From Bacilli bacterium (GTDB lineage: Bacteria > Bacillota_I > Bacilli_A > RFN20 > UBA1709), in contig JAQUTO010000029.1 of NCBI GenBank assembly GCA_028694305.1, forward strand, positions 1-9,242: a stretch of 9,242 nucleotides of DNA, read 5' to 3'. Shown in pieces: positions 1 through 7,038 of the stretch. A program made the position numbers and the translations under genes. Numbering within the stretch: position 1 is the first letter of the stretch; every line of letters begins with the position of its first letter. The notes beneath the pieces are model-generated. The model saw only the letters and a program-made list of their open reading frames with translations. It did no database searches and was not told the origin of the DNA.

Positions 1-2082
1 GGTATTTATACCACACTTCAAAATACAAGTGCCTCTGATATCCATGTTACCAACTCCACAAGCACTAATAGTGTGGCTGTTCCAACCTCTAATGTTGTTA
101 CAATTAACTCCTCAACTACCACATCTAGCGAAGTTGCTTTAGTTAAAACTGGCGGAACAGTTTCTGCTAGTAATGCTGTTGCTGGTTATGATGCCATTAG
201 ACTTGGCTTATATGATCAAGCAGAACAAACCGCAATTAAGTCCCGTTATGCTTCTTTACTTGCAGCCTTAACTGGTCCAAGTACTGACAGCGCTCTTGCT
301 TGCAAGACTTACTTAATTGGCACTGCTACCGCAACTCCTTATATTAAGAAGTTTGAGGTTGCCGGTGATGGAACTAACTATACTGACTATACTGCTGTTG
401 CTGTTTCGGGTAATGGTAATATTGTCATCAATTATAATTTAATCAATGCAGAAGCATATGCTCCAACATATAAGTATACCTATGTTATCGCTGATAGTGA
501 TGATGCAGATATTTTAGATGAAGAAGTTGCTGTTGCTGCTGCTAATTTCAAAAATACTGCTAATGATGCTAATATGAGTGTCGCAGTTAAGACTGGGGGA
601 ACAATTAACTCTTATAAGGTTGCTATTGATGATGCTACTCAAGGCAAAGCAAATGCAACATTACAAGCTATTGTTTCTAATAAGATCGTTTATTCAGCTC
701 AAACTGATGCCGATCTTGCTGCAATCATTGCTGCAAACAATGGCAAAGATATTGAGATCGTCAAGGGTACAAATACTGTTAAAGTCAGTATTGATGCTGC
801 TGCTGATGAACCAACATATCACATTGATTGTGAGCAAGACATTAAAGATATTCAAGCTTTATTAAAACTTGATGGTACTGCTTTAAATGATTTAGCTAGT
901 ACCTTAAAACTTGATGCTAACATTTCGTTAGCTACAGGAATCAGTAATTCCAATGGTTGGACTACTGGAGCATTAACTCTCGATTTAAATGGTAAAAAAC
1001 TATCGGGTAGTTATGATGGTTCTACCAACCTAATTGAAGATATGTTTGCACTATCATCAGCAAAGATTATTGTCGATGATTCATCAAGTGCTAAAGATGG
1101 CTCTATTGAGTATACTATGTCTGCTGTTGTGGTTGGCGATGCATTCTGGATTAAAGGAACTAGCTCTACCCATGGTGGAATTACACTCAAGAATGGCTCA
1201 ATTATTGTAAATAATGCAGGTAATGATAAACATGCTCTTCCTGTTATCGCGGCTTCTACCTATTGTGATACAGTCATAGAAGGTGGAAAAATCACATTTA
1301 ACAGCTCTGGCACTGGGTTAGATGGATATGGTATTTCTGTCTATAGAGAAGGCTCAAATCTAACAGTTACTGGTGGAACAATCTCTGGAGGTTATGGTGC
1401 TGTTACTGGTAATGGCACTGCTGGTAATGGTGGAACTACCATCACAATTAGTGGTGGAACACTTATTGGGTCAGATTCAAATAAGGGTGCTGCTATTTAT
1501 CATCCACAATCCGGCACACTAACAATTAGTGGCGGTACACTAACTGGTTATAATGGTATTTATGCTAAAGCTGGTACTATCAACATTAGTGGTGGAACAA
1601 TAACTGGAACTGGGGCAAAGAATAATCCTACTCCATTCAGCAATGGTTTCAATAATACGGGAGATGCAATTATTCTAGATTCTATGTGCAATTATGCTAA
1701 TGATATGACACTTACAATCAGTGGTGGCACTGTCCAAGCAACTAACGCAACAAATCCTGGATATGCAATTCACACTGTTGATAATAGAGGTGTTTTATAT
1801 AGAGGCACATATGCTTCTTATGTTAATTATACAAGTGGACAATTTGTTAAAAAAGATGATTCATACTATCGGGCTAATGGCGCTATCGCTGCTAACACAA
1901 CTTGGGCAATTGGCACAAGTGGCGCAACATGGAGAGCTGCAACTTCGGCTGAAGTTACTGTAATCACATCACTTCCAATTATTGCTATTTCTAATACTCC
2001 AACATTTGTTGGTAACCTTGTTGTTGCTGATGGAACTACAGTTACTAATGCTGGGTCATTAGCATTCAATATTAACAATTAA
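1..2082 (+). CDS. Giant beta-helix surface protein, N-terminal part (5' end outside window, ends at in-frame TAA)
   Basis: The frame is open from base 1, so the gene starts upstream; the GTG at 73 lies inside a continuous protein and is not a convincing start. About 693 residues are visible, very rich in Thr, Ser, Asn, Gly and Ala. Counting codons from base 1, VKTGGT occurs twice (nt 142-159 and 586-603), which may mark two related domains. A DLNGK motif (residues 328-332), typical of Firmicutes right-handed beta-helix surface proteins, opens a pectate-lyase-like coil region. Five [IV][ST]GGT coils follow at nt 1366-1731. These features suggest an extracellular adhesin or carbohydrate-facing protein; no catalytic motif is visible. 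Any signal peptide would be upstream. The TAA at 2080-2082 is followed by the same frame for another 946 codons, so this is probably the front of one larger protein. The family type is well supported, the exact function unknown. Confidence 0.75.
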   Translation, partial: GIYTTLQNTSASDIHVTNSTSTNSVAVPTSNVVTINSSTTTSSEVALVKTGGTVSASNAVAGYDAIRLGLYDQAEQTAIKSRYASLLAALTGPSTDSALACKTYLIGTATATPYIKKFEVAGDGTNYTDYTAVAVSGNGNIVINYNLINAEAYAPTYKYTYVIADSDDADILDEEVAVAAANFKNTANDANMSVAVKTGGTINSYKVAIDDATQGKANATLQAIVSNKIVYSAQTDADLAAIIAANNGKDIEIVKGTNTVKVSIDAAADEPTYHIDCEQDIKDIQALLKLDGTALNDLASTLKLDANISLATGISNSNGWTTGALTLDLNGKKLSGSYDGSTNLIEDMFALSSAKIIVDDSSSAKDGSIEYTMSAVVVGDAFWIKGTSSTHGGITLKNGSIIVNNAGNDKHALPVIAASTYCDTVIEGGKITFNSSGTGLDGYGISVYREGSNLTVTGGTISGGYGAVTGNGTAGNGGTTITISGGTLIGSDSNKGAAIYHPQSGTLTISGGTLTGYNGIYAKAGTINISGGTITGTGAKNNPTPFSNGFNNTGDAIILDSMCNYANDMTLTISGGTVQATNATNPGYAIHTVDNRGVLYRGTYASYVNYTSGQFVKKDDSYYRANGAIAANTTWAIGTSGATWRAATSAEVTVITSLPIIAISNTPTFVGNLVVADGTTVTNAGSLAFNINN
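1366..1731 (+). repeat. Five ISGGT beta-helix coil repeats
   Basis: A 15-base unit encoding [IV]-[ST]-G-G-T recurs in frame at 1366-1380, 1447-1461, 1525-1539, 1585-1599 and 1717-1731. The spacings are 27, 26, 20 and 44 codons, in the range of one or two turns of a right-handed parallel beta-helix. The bases are nearly the same between copies (attagtggtggaaca with a few synonymous changes), so slippage or recombination between copies is possible. This is a protein-level repeat, not a CRISPR or mobile repeat. Confidence 0.8.
2080..2082 (+). other. In-frame TAA splitting the surface-protein reading frame
   Basis: The codons read AAC AAT TAA ATC GAT CTT, and the frame then stays open to the TAG at 4921-4923. 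TAA ends rplA, rplL and the methyltransferase in this window, so it is not reassigned. The residues after it (IDLQYALAF) resemble SIDHLENAIAKF, which opens another module at nt 4513, with the stop in the place of the Ser. A change of TCA to TAA would explain this; sequencing error, true disruption or read-through remain open. Confidence 0.7.
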
Positions 2083-2100
2083 ATCGATCTTCAATATGCT

Positions 2101-4923
2101 TTGGCCTTTATTGGTAACGTTACAATCAGTGGAAGTGGCACAAATACTGTTAAACTTCTTTCTGATATTTACGCAACAAATAATAAGATTCTAGGCTTAA
2201 TTGAACTTGATTATGATAGTGATGCTTATAAGAACAATACCTTAAGTAGCGATGTTCTATACGATATGTGGGACTCTTGGGGTATGGAGGGCATGGTCGA
2301 TGTCAATGGTAATAAGTGTCCTCAATATGTTTCAATTACAGATGAAACTTTATATCGTGATACTGCGGTAGTGGCATCATCTAATCCTGAAGCTTGGGTT
2401 TCTGCCAAGTACCTATATGACAATTATTACGCATATGGCAAATATTACGCAGGTTATGGTCTTGGTGTTATGGGTTATGTCTTTGATCCTGATGCTATGG
2501 GTGCTTTCGTAGTAAAAGGTAATCTTACAATTGATTTGAACAGTCATAAATATGATGTTGATTGTGATACGGGTAGTGCATCCTGGGAAGGTTTCTTGGT
2601 TAAAAAGGATACTAAATTGGCGCTAAAGAATGGCGAGGTCTCAAGTTCTAGCGATAAAGGTCTAACATTAGTTTTGGCTTATGGCGGGGACAGCACCTTT
2701 ACATTTGAAAATTGTACATTTAGCGAAAAGAATTATCATAATGCTTTCAGTTTTGCTTGGTACAATGAAGGTACATCAAATATTTCGTTTAAAGATTGTA
2801 CATTCCATAATGCTTCTATTAAATTTGGCTATTCGCACACTACTACACTTGACGTTTCTTTCCAAAATTGTGATTTTACTGCAACATATGCAAAATCATA
2901 TTGGGGAGATCCATATGTGCAATTCGCTTATTATTCTTCAGGGAATGCTTCCTTTAAAGACTGCGATTTCACAATGACAAGTACGCAAGGTGAATTAAAA
3001 GCCATTGAGAATAATAATGGCAGCCTTAACTTAACTTTACAAAATGTTGGCTTTGATCTTACTAACGAGTATGAGGACAAAGATTGCTATTCATATTCTT
3101 CCTATAAAGCCGCATTCAATGTTGAAAGTGTGGCTGAACTTACTAAGGCTTTAGAGGCTATTGAACAAAGATATTCAAGTACACAAATTCCAACTATCAA
3201 TGTTATGGCTGGTTTGACCATCTCAAGTGATACTACAATTGGGGCAAATACAATTCTCAAAGTAAATGCCGATAAGACTTTGACTGTAGCTTTAGGCGCA
3301 ACATTAACTAATAAGGGCACTATTGTTAACAATGGTACAATTAATTGTAACGGGACGCTAGATAATAATGGATTTATAACAAACAATAACAAACTGAATA
3401 TAAAGAATATTTATAAGAGCACATTACATAGTGTGGCTACTTTGCAAGAATTGAATACTGCAATTAGCACACAGGTTGGGAACGATATCTTATTGACTGC
3501 AAATGTTTCTGTAGATGGTGATTTCACTATTCCGGCCAATATCAATATTGTTTTGGCTCCGGGTGTAGACTTTACTGTATCTGGAACATTAACAAGAACT
3601 GGAACACTGCTACGTGGAGCTAATAGTGAGACGACATTACAAACAGCATTTTCGGAATCCAATTCTTCGATTGATGGGGTTCGTACTACTGCAGATTTCA
3701 CCTTAAGCAATGATATTAATGTGACAAAGACTTTATATCTGTTCCATAAGGTTGATGGTGGCAATCTATTTGTTGATGGCGCTAGTGCTGCACAAGTAAT
3801 TGACTATGCCGCAAATGATAATGGAAACCTAAACGTTCTGATTTCCACTGCGGCAGAACTAATCAAATATAGTGTTGCGACTCAACCATATGATAATCTG
3901 CTTATTGATACTAGTCTTTCGCTTTCTGCGGCTACAACTATTGATACAGGAAAAACACTTATTATCCAATCTGGAGTTACATTAACTGGAGCAAAGACTT
4001 TAACAATTAAAACGCGGATGATTAATAATGGAACATATAACCAAAACTTTATGTGGACAGTTTCCGGAGCCACTATTACTAATAATGGAACAATTAATAT
4101 TGCTAATACTGTTGTCGGAACAACAACCACAACAATTAACAACTATGGTACATTTAATGCTGGAAGTGCTTCTTGGGATATCAACTATGTCTTTAACAAT
4201 TATGAGGGGGCTACAGTTAATAGATTAGGGGCGGCAAGCGGTAATAATCCTCTTACTTTCTCTGGTAAGTTAACCAATAATGGTACTATTACAGTTAACC
4301 AACATCGGCTTGGTCTAACTGGTACCATCGTTAATAATGGAACAATTGTAACTGGAACAACTTCATACACGGGAGCGACTGCCGGCTTTATCTTGATTAC
4401 TAAGCCTATAACTGGTACAGGAACGATTACTAATAATTATTATATATATGCCAATAGCGCAACAGCTTCATTTACTGGCACGCTTAATGGTACTGGATTT
4501 GTAACGATTACTAGCATAGATCATCTTGAAAATGCAATTGCCAAATTTGGAACTGCATATGGGAGCATTCGTTTATCTGCAACAATTGCGGTAGATACAA
4601 CTATGCCAAACCTAACGGGATATGTGATTGGTAGTGCCCAAAGTACGGCATCACTTACTATTAATGCCAGTAAGACATTGACTGTTGAAGCCGGAAACAC
4701 AATTAATTTTGCAAATGGATCGAAATTAGTTGTCAATGGTACATTGAATAATAGTGGTACTCTATCTGGTGTCGAAGGAGCAAGCGTTGTTGTTGATAGT
4801 GCCGGAACAATGTCAGGAACGTATAGTAACTTCTATGATGCTACTGAAACTGCAATTACTTCAATAGTTGCTGGCACATACAATTGGAATACGACACTCA
4901 ATGGTTGGGAGCTAGCCGCATAG
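2101..4923 (+). CDS. Giant beta-helix surface protein, C-terminal part (probable continuation past in-frame stop)
   Basis: This is a 940-residue Thr/Asn/Ser/Gly-rich protein if started at the TTG at 2101. That start has no Shine-Dalgarno sequence, although every housekeeping gene in the window has a strong one. It lies in the same frame as the upstream part, six codons after its TAA. Domains in order: a short Tyr-rich region; a DLNSHK coil start (residues 145-150); four F-x-[DN]-C-[TD]-F coils (nt 2704-2970); then modules opening with a short helix such as VAELTKALEAI (from residue 342) or SIDHLENAIAKF (from 805), followed by beta coils with NNGTI. The C-terminus ends GTYNWNTTLNGWELAA, with no LPxTG-like motif, hydrophobic segment or basic tail, so any anchor must be N-terminal or non-covalent. 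It may be a non-translated gene remnant, a read-through product, or a separate weakly started gene. An extracellular adhesin-like role is inferred from the fold type only. Confidence 0.6.
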   Translation: MAFIGNVTISGSGTNTVKLLSDIYATNNKILGLIELDYDSDAYKNNTLSSDVLYDMWDSWGMEGMVDVNGNKCPQYVSITDETLYRDTAVVASSNPEAWVSAKYLYDNYYAYGKYYAGYGLGVMGYVFDPDAMGAFVVKGNLTIDLNSHKYDVDCDTGSASWEGFLVKKDTKLALKNGEVSSSSDKGLTLVLAYGGDSTFTFENCTFSEKNYHNAFSFAWYNEGTSNISFKDCTFHNASIKFGYSHTTTLDVSFQNCDFTATYAKSYWGDPYVQFAYYSSGNASFKDCDFTMTSTQGELKAIENNNGSLNLTLQNVGFDLTNEYEDKDCYSYSSYKAAFNVESVAELTKALEAIEQRYSSTQIPTINVMAGLTISSDTTIGANTILKVNADKTLTVALGATLTNKGTIVNNGTINCNGTLDNNGFITNNNKLNIKNIYKSTLHSVATLQELNTAISTQVGNDILLTANVSVDGDFTIPANINIVLAPGVDFTVSGTLTRTGTLLRGANSETTLQTAFSESNSSIDGVRTTADFTLSNDINVTKTLYLFHKVDGGNLFVDGASAAQVIDYAANDNGNLNVLISTAAELIKYSVATQPYDNLLIDTSLSLSAATTIDTGKTLIIQSGVTLTGAKTLTIKTRMINNGTYNQNFMWTVSGATITNNGTINIANTVVGTTTTTINNYGTFNAGSASWDINYVFNNYEGATVNRLGAASGNNPLTFSGKLTNNGTITVNQHRLGLTGTIVNNGTIVTGTTSYTGATAGFILITKPITGTGTITNNYYIYANSATASFTGTLNGTGFVTITSIDHLENAIAKFGTAYGSIRLSATIAVDTTMPNLTGYVIGSAQSTASLTINASKTLTVEAGNTINFANGSKLVVNGTLNNSGTLSGVEGASVVVDSAGTMSGTYSNFYDATETAITSIVAGTYNWNTTLNGWELAA
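2704..2970 (+). repeat. Four F-x-[DN]-C-[TD]-F coils (cysteine ladder)
   Basis: FENCTF (2704-2721), FKDCTF (2788-2805), FQNCDF (2860-2877) and FKDCDF (2953-2970) recur with spacings of 28, 24 and 31 codons. In a parallel beta-helix such equivalent positions stack, which would give a buried ladder of Cys flanked by Phe. Cysteine is otherwise rare in the protein. The motif is seen directly; the stacking is inferred from the fold class. Confidence 0.7.
3328..4347 (+). repeat. NNGTI beta-coil repeats
   Basis: An in-frame 15-base unit encoding NNGTI occurs at 3328-3342, 4081-4095, 4276-4290 and 4333-4347, with weaker relatives such as NKGTI just before the first and NNGTY at 4024. The two copies at 4081 and 4333 have the same bases (aataatggaacaatt). 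They mark turns of a repetitive beta solenoid and are possible sites of recombination or assembly collapse. Confidence 0.7.
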
Positions 4924-4938
4924 AAGAAAACGTTTTAT

Positions 4939-4969
4939 AAGGGTGGAAGAGCAATTCTTCCCCCTTTTT
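4939..4969 (+). terminator. Rho-independent terminator after the surface-protein gene
   Basis: AAGGG (4939-4943) and GGAAGA (4945-4950) pair with TCTTCC (4956-4961) and CCCTT (4962-4966), giving 11 pairs with one bulged T and a five-base loop. The stem runs directly into a T run (4965-4969). It lies 16 bases after the TAG and separates the surface-protein gene from the ribosomal cluster. Confidence 0.85.
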
Positions 4970-4990
4970 ATTGTATTAACAAAGTTAAGG

Positions 4991-5019
4991 TTGCAAGATG
5001 GTCTAACTTGGTATAAAAT
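4991..5019 (+). promoter_or_regulatory. Sigma-A-type promoter for rplK-rplA
   Basis: TTGCAA (4991-4996) is followed by a 17-base spacer and TAAAAT (5014-5019). Both hexamers and the spacer length are the same as in the promoter before rplJ. Transcription would start near 5026, about 90 bases before the rplK start, leaving room for the leader structures. Confidence 0.75.
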
Positions 5020-5025
5020 AATAAA

Positions 5026-5042
5026 GCACGAAGTTTTTGTGC
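5026..5042 (+). promoter_or_regulatory. Hairpin at the predicted 5' end of the rplK transcript
   Basis: GCACGAA (5026-5032) pairs with TTTGTGC (5036-5042) around a three-base loop, with one G-T pair. It begins where transcription should start, so it may act as a 5'-end stabiliser of the mRNA. It is short, and the role is inferred. Confidence 0.4.
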
Positions 5043-5053
5043 AAAGTTTTGGA

Positions 5054-5081
5054 GTGGGAAGGGTAAACCTGTTACAACCAC
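5054..5081 (+). promoter_or_regulatory. Putative L1-binding stem-loop in the rplK leader
   Basis: GTGG (5054-5057) pairs with CCAC (5078-5081), enclosing an asymmetric internal loop and a small inner stem AGG (5060-5062) with CCT (5068-5070). The layout matches the element between rplK and rplA (5561-5587): same outer stem, and an inner stem kept by paired base changes. L1 is known to repress its own operon by binding mRNA that mimics its 23S rRNA site. This copy ends about 20 bases before the rplK ribosome binding site. Confidence 0.6.
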
Positions 5082-5114
5082 AACACGGACGAATTATAAA
5101 TGGAGGTGAGTCGC

Positions 5115-5543
5115 GTGGCCAAGAAAATTAGTAAAGTTGTAAAACTAGAAATTCCTGGAGGACAAGCAAAACCGGGCTCTGCATTAGCATCAGCTGGTAT
5201 TAATATGCCTAAGTTCTGCCAAGAGTTCAATGACAAGACTAAAGAACATATGGGAGATGTTATACCTGTTATTATTACAGCGTATGAAGACAAATCATTT
5301 GATTTTGTTATTAAAACAACTCCAGCTGCAGTATTACTTAAGAAAGCAGCTAAGATTCAAAAAGCTTCTGGAACCCCTAATACGGTGAAAGCAGCAACAA
5401 TTACGGCAGAAGATGTTCGCAAGATTGCAGAATATAAAATGCCAGATCTCAATGCTAATGATATTGAATCAGCAATGAGAATCATTGAGGGTACAGCCCG
5501 TCAAATGGGAATTGTTGTTACTGGCATGCCAGAAAAGAAGTAG
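5115..5543 (+). CDS. rplK: 50S ribosomal protein L11
   Basis: L11 forms the base of the ribosomal stalk, binds the 23S rRNA GTPase-associated region, and takes part in factor binding and stringent control. The start chosen is GTG at 5115, giving VAKKISKVVKLEIPGGQ; GGAGGTGA at 5102-5109 is its ribosome binding site, and the ATG at 5100 overlaps that site. The product has 142 residues, close to the usual 141. The C-terminal domain is typical (KMPDLNANDIESAMRIIEG at 108-126, then TARQMGIVV). The N-terminal loop is unusual: most bacteria have a PPVGPALG stretch after the AxPxP region, whereas here residues 14-28 read PGGQAKPGSALASAG, about four residues shorter and lacking the two prolines tied to thiostrepton-type antibiotic binding. 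From memory, Mycoplasma L11 has a similar GGQAKPGPALAS form. It is the first gene of a two-gene unit with rplA. Confidence 0.97.
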   Translation: MAKKISKVVKLEIPGGQAKPGSALASAGINMPKFCQEFNDKTKEHMGDVIPVIITAYEDKSFDFVIKTTPAAVLLKKAAKIQKASGTPNTVKAATITAEDVRKIAEYKMPDLNANDIESAMRIIEGTARQMGIVVTGMPEKK

Positions 5544-5560
5544 TTTTACCGTAAGATTGT

Positions 5561-5587
5561 GTGGGAGGAATAATCCGTTTGTACCAC
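5561..5587 (+). promoter_or_regulatory. Putative L1-binding stem-loop between rplK and rplA
   Basis: GTGG (5561-5564) pairs with CCAC (5584-5587); inside, GGA (5567-5569) pairs with TCC (5574-5576) around an ATAA loop. The 3' arm ends directly before the rplA ribosome binding site (AAGGAGG, 5588-5594), so a bound protein would block initiation. With the matching element at 5054-5081 it fits autogenous control by L1; that assignment is inference from known L1 regulation. Confidence 0.65.
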
Positions 5588-5602
5588 AAGGAGGAAATTT
5601 AG

Positions 5603-6286
5603 ATGCAAAAGAAAGGTAAACAATTACGTAAAGCTGAAGAGAAAATTGAAAAAGGCAAGATTTATGCCATCCCTGAAGCTGTTAAGTTATTAAAAGAAAC
5701 AAGATATGCTAAGTTTGATGAAACTGTTACAGTTACCTTCAATCTTGGTATTGATACAAAACAAGCTGACCAACAAATTAGAGGAGCTATGGTTCTCCCT
5801 CATGGAACAGGTAAGACTAAGAAAGTCTTAGCTATTACTCATAAGGTTGATGAAGCCAAGGCTGCCGGTGCTGATTATGTTGGTGGTCAAGAAATGCTAG
5901 ATAAGATCCAAAAAGAAAACTGGTTTGACTTCGATGTTATCGTTGCTACACCAGATATGATGGGTTTTCTAGGTAAGATGGGTAAAGTTTTAGGTCCTAA
6001 AGGCTTAATGCCAAACCCAAAGACTGGAACATTATCACAAGATATTGCTAAAGCTGTCACAGAAATTAAAGCAGGTAAAGTTGAATATCGGGCAGATAAA
6101 GAAGGCAACGTCCACGTCGTTTGTGGCAAAGTTAGTTTTGATGAAACAAAGTTAAGCGAGAACGTCACTGCTATCGTTAACCAAATCGTTAAGATTAAAC
6201 CAGCCTCAGTCAAGGGCGTTTATGTTAAGAATTGTGTCTTGTCCTCAACTATGGGACCTGGCATCAAACTTGCTTGTGCTGCTTAA
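5603..6286 (+). CDS. rplA: 50S ribosomal protein L1
   Basis: L1 binds the mobile L1 stalk of 23S rRNA near the E site, helps release deacylated tRNA, and represses translation of its own mRNA. The product has 227 residues, near the usual 225-235. The family signature is clear at residues 113-143, with TPDMMG, then GKVLGPKGLMPNPKTGT. The ATG at 5603 follows AAGGAGG at 5588-5594. The gene lies 59 bases after rplK and is probably co-transcribed with it. A few bases after its TAA a new promoter for rplJ begins. Nothing looks truncated or odd. Confidence 0.98.
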   Translation: MQKKGKQLRKAEEKIEKGKIYAIPEAVKLLKETRYAKFDETVTVTFNLGIDTKQADQQIRGAMVLPHGTGKTKKVLAITHKVDEAKAAGADYVGGQEMLDKIQKENWFDFDVIVATPDMMGFLGKMGKVLGPKGLMPNPKTGTLSQDIAKAVTEIKAGKVEYRADKEGNVHVVCGKVSFDETKLSENVTAIVNQIVKIKPASVKGVYVKNCVLSSTMGPGIKLACAA

Positions 6287-6290
6287 GCAC

Positions 6291-6319
6291 TTGCAATTAT
6301 TAAATAGTTAAGTTAAAAT
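6291..6319 (+). promoter_or_regulatory. Sigma-A-type promoter for rplJ-rplL
   Basis: TTGCAA (6291-6296), a 17-base spacer and TAAAAT (6314-6319) lie just after the rplA stop. Hexamers and spacing are the same as in the rplK promoter. Transcription would start near 6326, just before the L10 leader. Confidence 0.75.
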
Positions 6320-6334
6320 AAGAAAGTCATCAAT

Positions 6335-6433
6335 ATACCATAGACAGCAACGGCTGAAAGGCTTAATTAGGTTGCCGAGGTGTGTTAAATAGTATTTATT
6401 ACTAAAACAACCCACACCTTGCGTGTGGGTTTT
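6335..6433 (+). promoter_or_regulatory. Ribosomal protein L10 leader (autoregulatory attenuator)
   Basis: This matches the Firmicutes L10 leader that binds the L10-L7/L12 complex. GCAAC (6347-6351) pairs with GTTGC (6371-6375) around a GGCTGAAAGGC segment that forms the protein-binding kink. AGGTGTG (6378-6384) is an exact complement of CACACCT (6413-6419), forming the antiterminator, which competes with the terminator at 6409-6433. In the known model, excess L10 complex stabilises the binding fold, frees the terminator and stops transcription before rplJ. All parts can be seen in the sequence. Confidence 0.9.
6409..6433 (+). terminator. Attenuator terminator of the L10 leader
   Basis: AACCCACAC (6409-6417) pairs with GTGTGGGTT (6423-6431) around a CTTGC loop, followed by a short T run ending at 6433. 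Its 5' arm overlaps the segment used by the antiterminator, so the two folds exclude each other. Confidence 0.88.
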
Positions 6434-6474
6434 ATATGGAATATTGGTTACTCATAAAAAAGGAGGTAACTTTA

Positions 6475-7008
6475 ATGAAGAAAGAGACACAAGCCGCTAA
6501 ACAAGCGATTATTGATCAAATTACTGCCGATTTTAAAGGTGCTAGTAGCGTCACTATCGTTGATTATCGTGGCTTAACTGTCAATGAAACCGAAGAATTG
6601 CGTCACGCTTTATATAAAGATGGGGCAAGAATGAAGGTTTACAAGAACACTTATGTGGATCGGGCTATTGATTCATTAGGCTATGATGATCTTAAGAAAG
6701 ATCTTGTCGGTCCTAACGCTCTAGTCTTTTCTCATGATGATTCCATTGCTGGCCCAAGAAATGTGGTTAAGTTTGCAAAAATGCATCCTAATCTCCAAAT
6801 CAAACGTGGCATTTTCGATGGTAAAATCATTGGTGTAGAAGAAGTTCAAACAATTGCGTCATTACCAAACCGTGAAGGTTTATTATCAATGTTACTCAGT
6901 TGTTTACAAGCTCCAGTTCGGGGTTTTGCCTGTGCTGTTAAAGCCATCGGCGAAAAACAAGAAAAAGAAGCAGCTCCAAGCGCAGCACCAGCCGCACCAG
7001 CCGCTTAG
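6475..7008 (+). CDS. rplJ: 50S ribosomal protein L10
   Basis: L10 anchors L7/L12 dimers to the ribosomal stalk and, with them, controls its own mRNA. The ATG at 6475 is chosen because AGGAGGT (6461-6467) precedes it; the upstream in-frame ATG at 6436 has no such site and directly abuts the attenuator. The product has 177 residues, slightly longer than the usual 165-170. The N-terminal RNA-binding part shows VTIVDYRGLT (residues 26-35), typical of the family. The C-terminus carries an Ala/Pro tail (AAPSAAPAAPAA) beyond the L7/L12-binding helix, resembling the L7/L12 hinge. rplL follows after 30 bases. Confidence 0.97.
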   Translation: MKKETQAAKQAIIDQITADFKGASSVTIVDYRGLTVNETEELRHALYKDGARMKVYKNTYVDRAIDSLGYDDLKKDLVGPNALVFSHDDSIAGPRNVVKFAKMHPNLQIKRGIFDGKIIGVEEVQTIASLPNREGLLSMLLSCLQAPVRGFACAVKAIGEKQEKEAAPSAAPAAPAA

Positions 7009-7038
7009 TCCATTAGTTAATAAAGGAGGAAAATACTT

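Noticed and set aside
578..865. 95-codon forward frame inside the surface-protein gene
   Set aside because: It is a shadow frame of the long repetitive gene, with no ribosome binding site and a Leu/Met-rich product typical of a frame shift of Thr/Ala-rich codons.
1366..1731. Possible CRISPR or tandem DNA repeat
   Set aside because: The repeats are 15 bases, vary at third positions, are spaced by multiples of three and encode ISGGT coils, so they are protein repeats.
2080..2082. TAA reassigned to an amino acid
   Set aside because: TAA ends rplA, rplL and the methyltransferase at their expected lengths, so a changed code is unlikely.
3102..3764. Reverse-strand frames of 96 and 117 codons
   Set aside because: Both lie opposite the surface-protein frame, lack a ribosome binding site, and have Val/Leu-rich composition expected from the reverse of Asn/Thr codons.
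4943..5131. 62-codon forward frame across the terminator and rplK leader
   Set aside because: It overlaps the terminator, promoter and leader structures, and its product resembles no known leader peptide.
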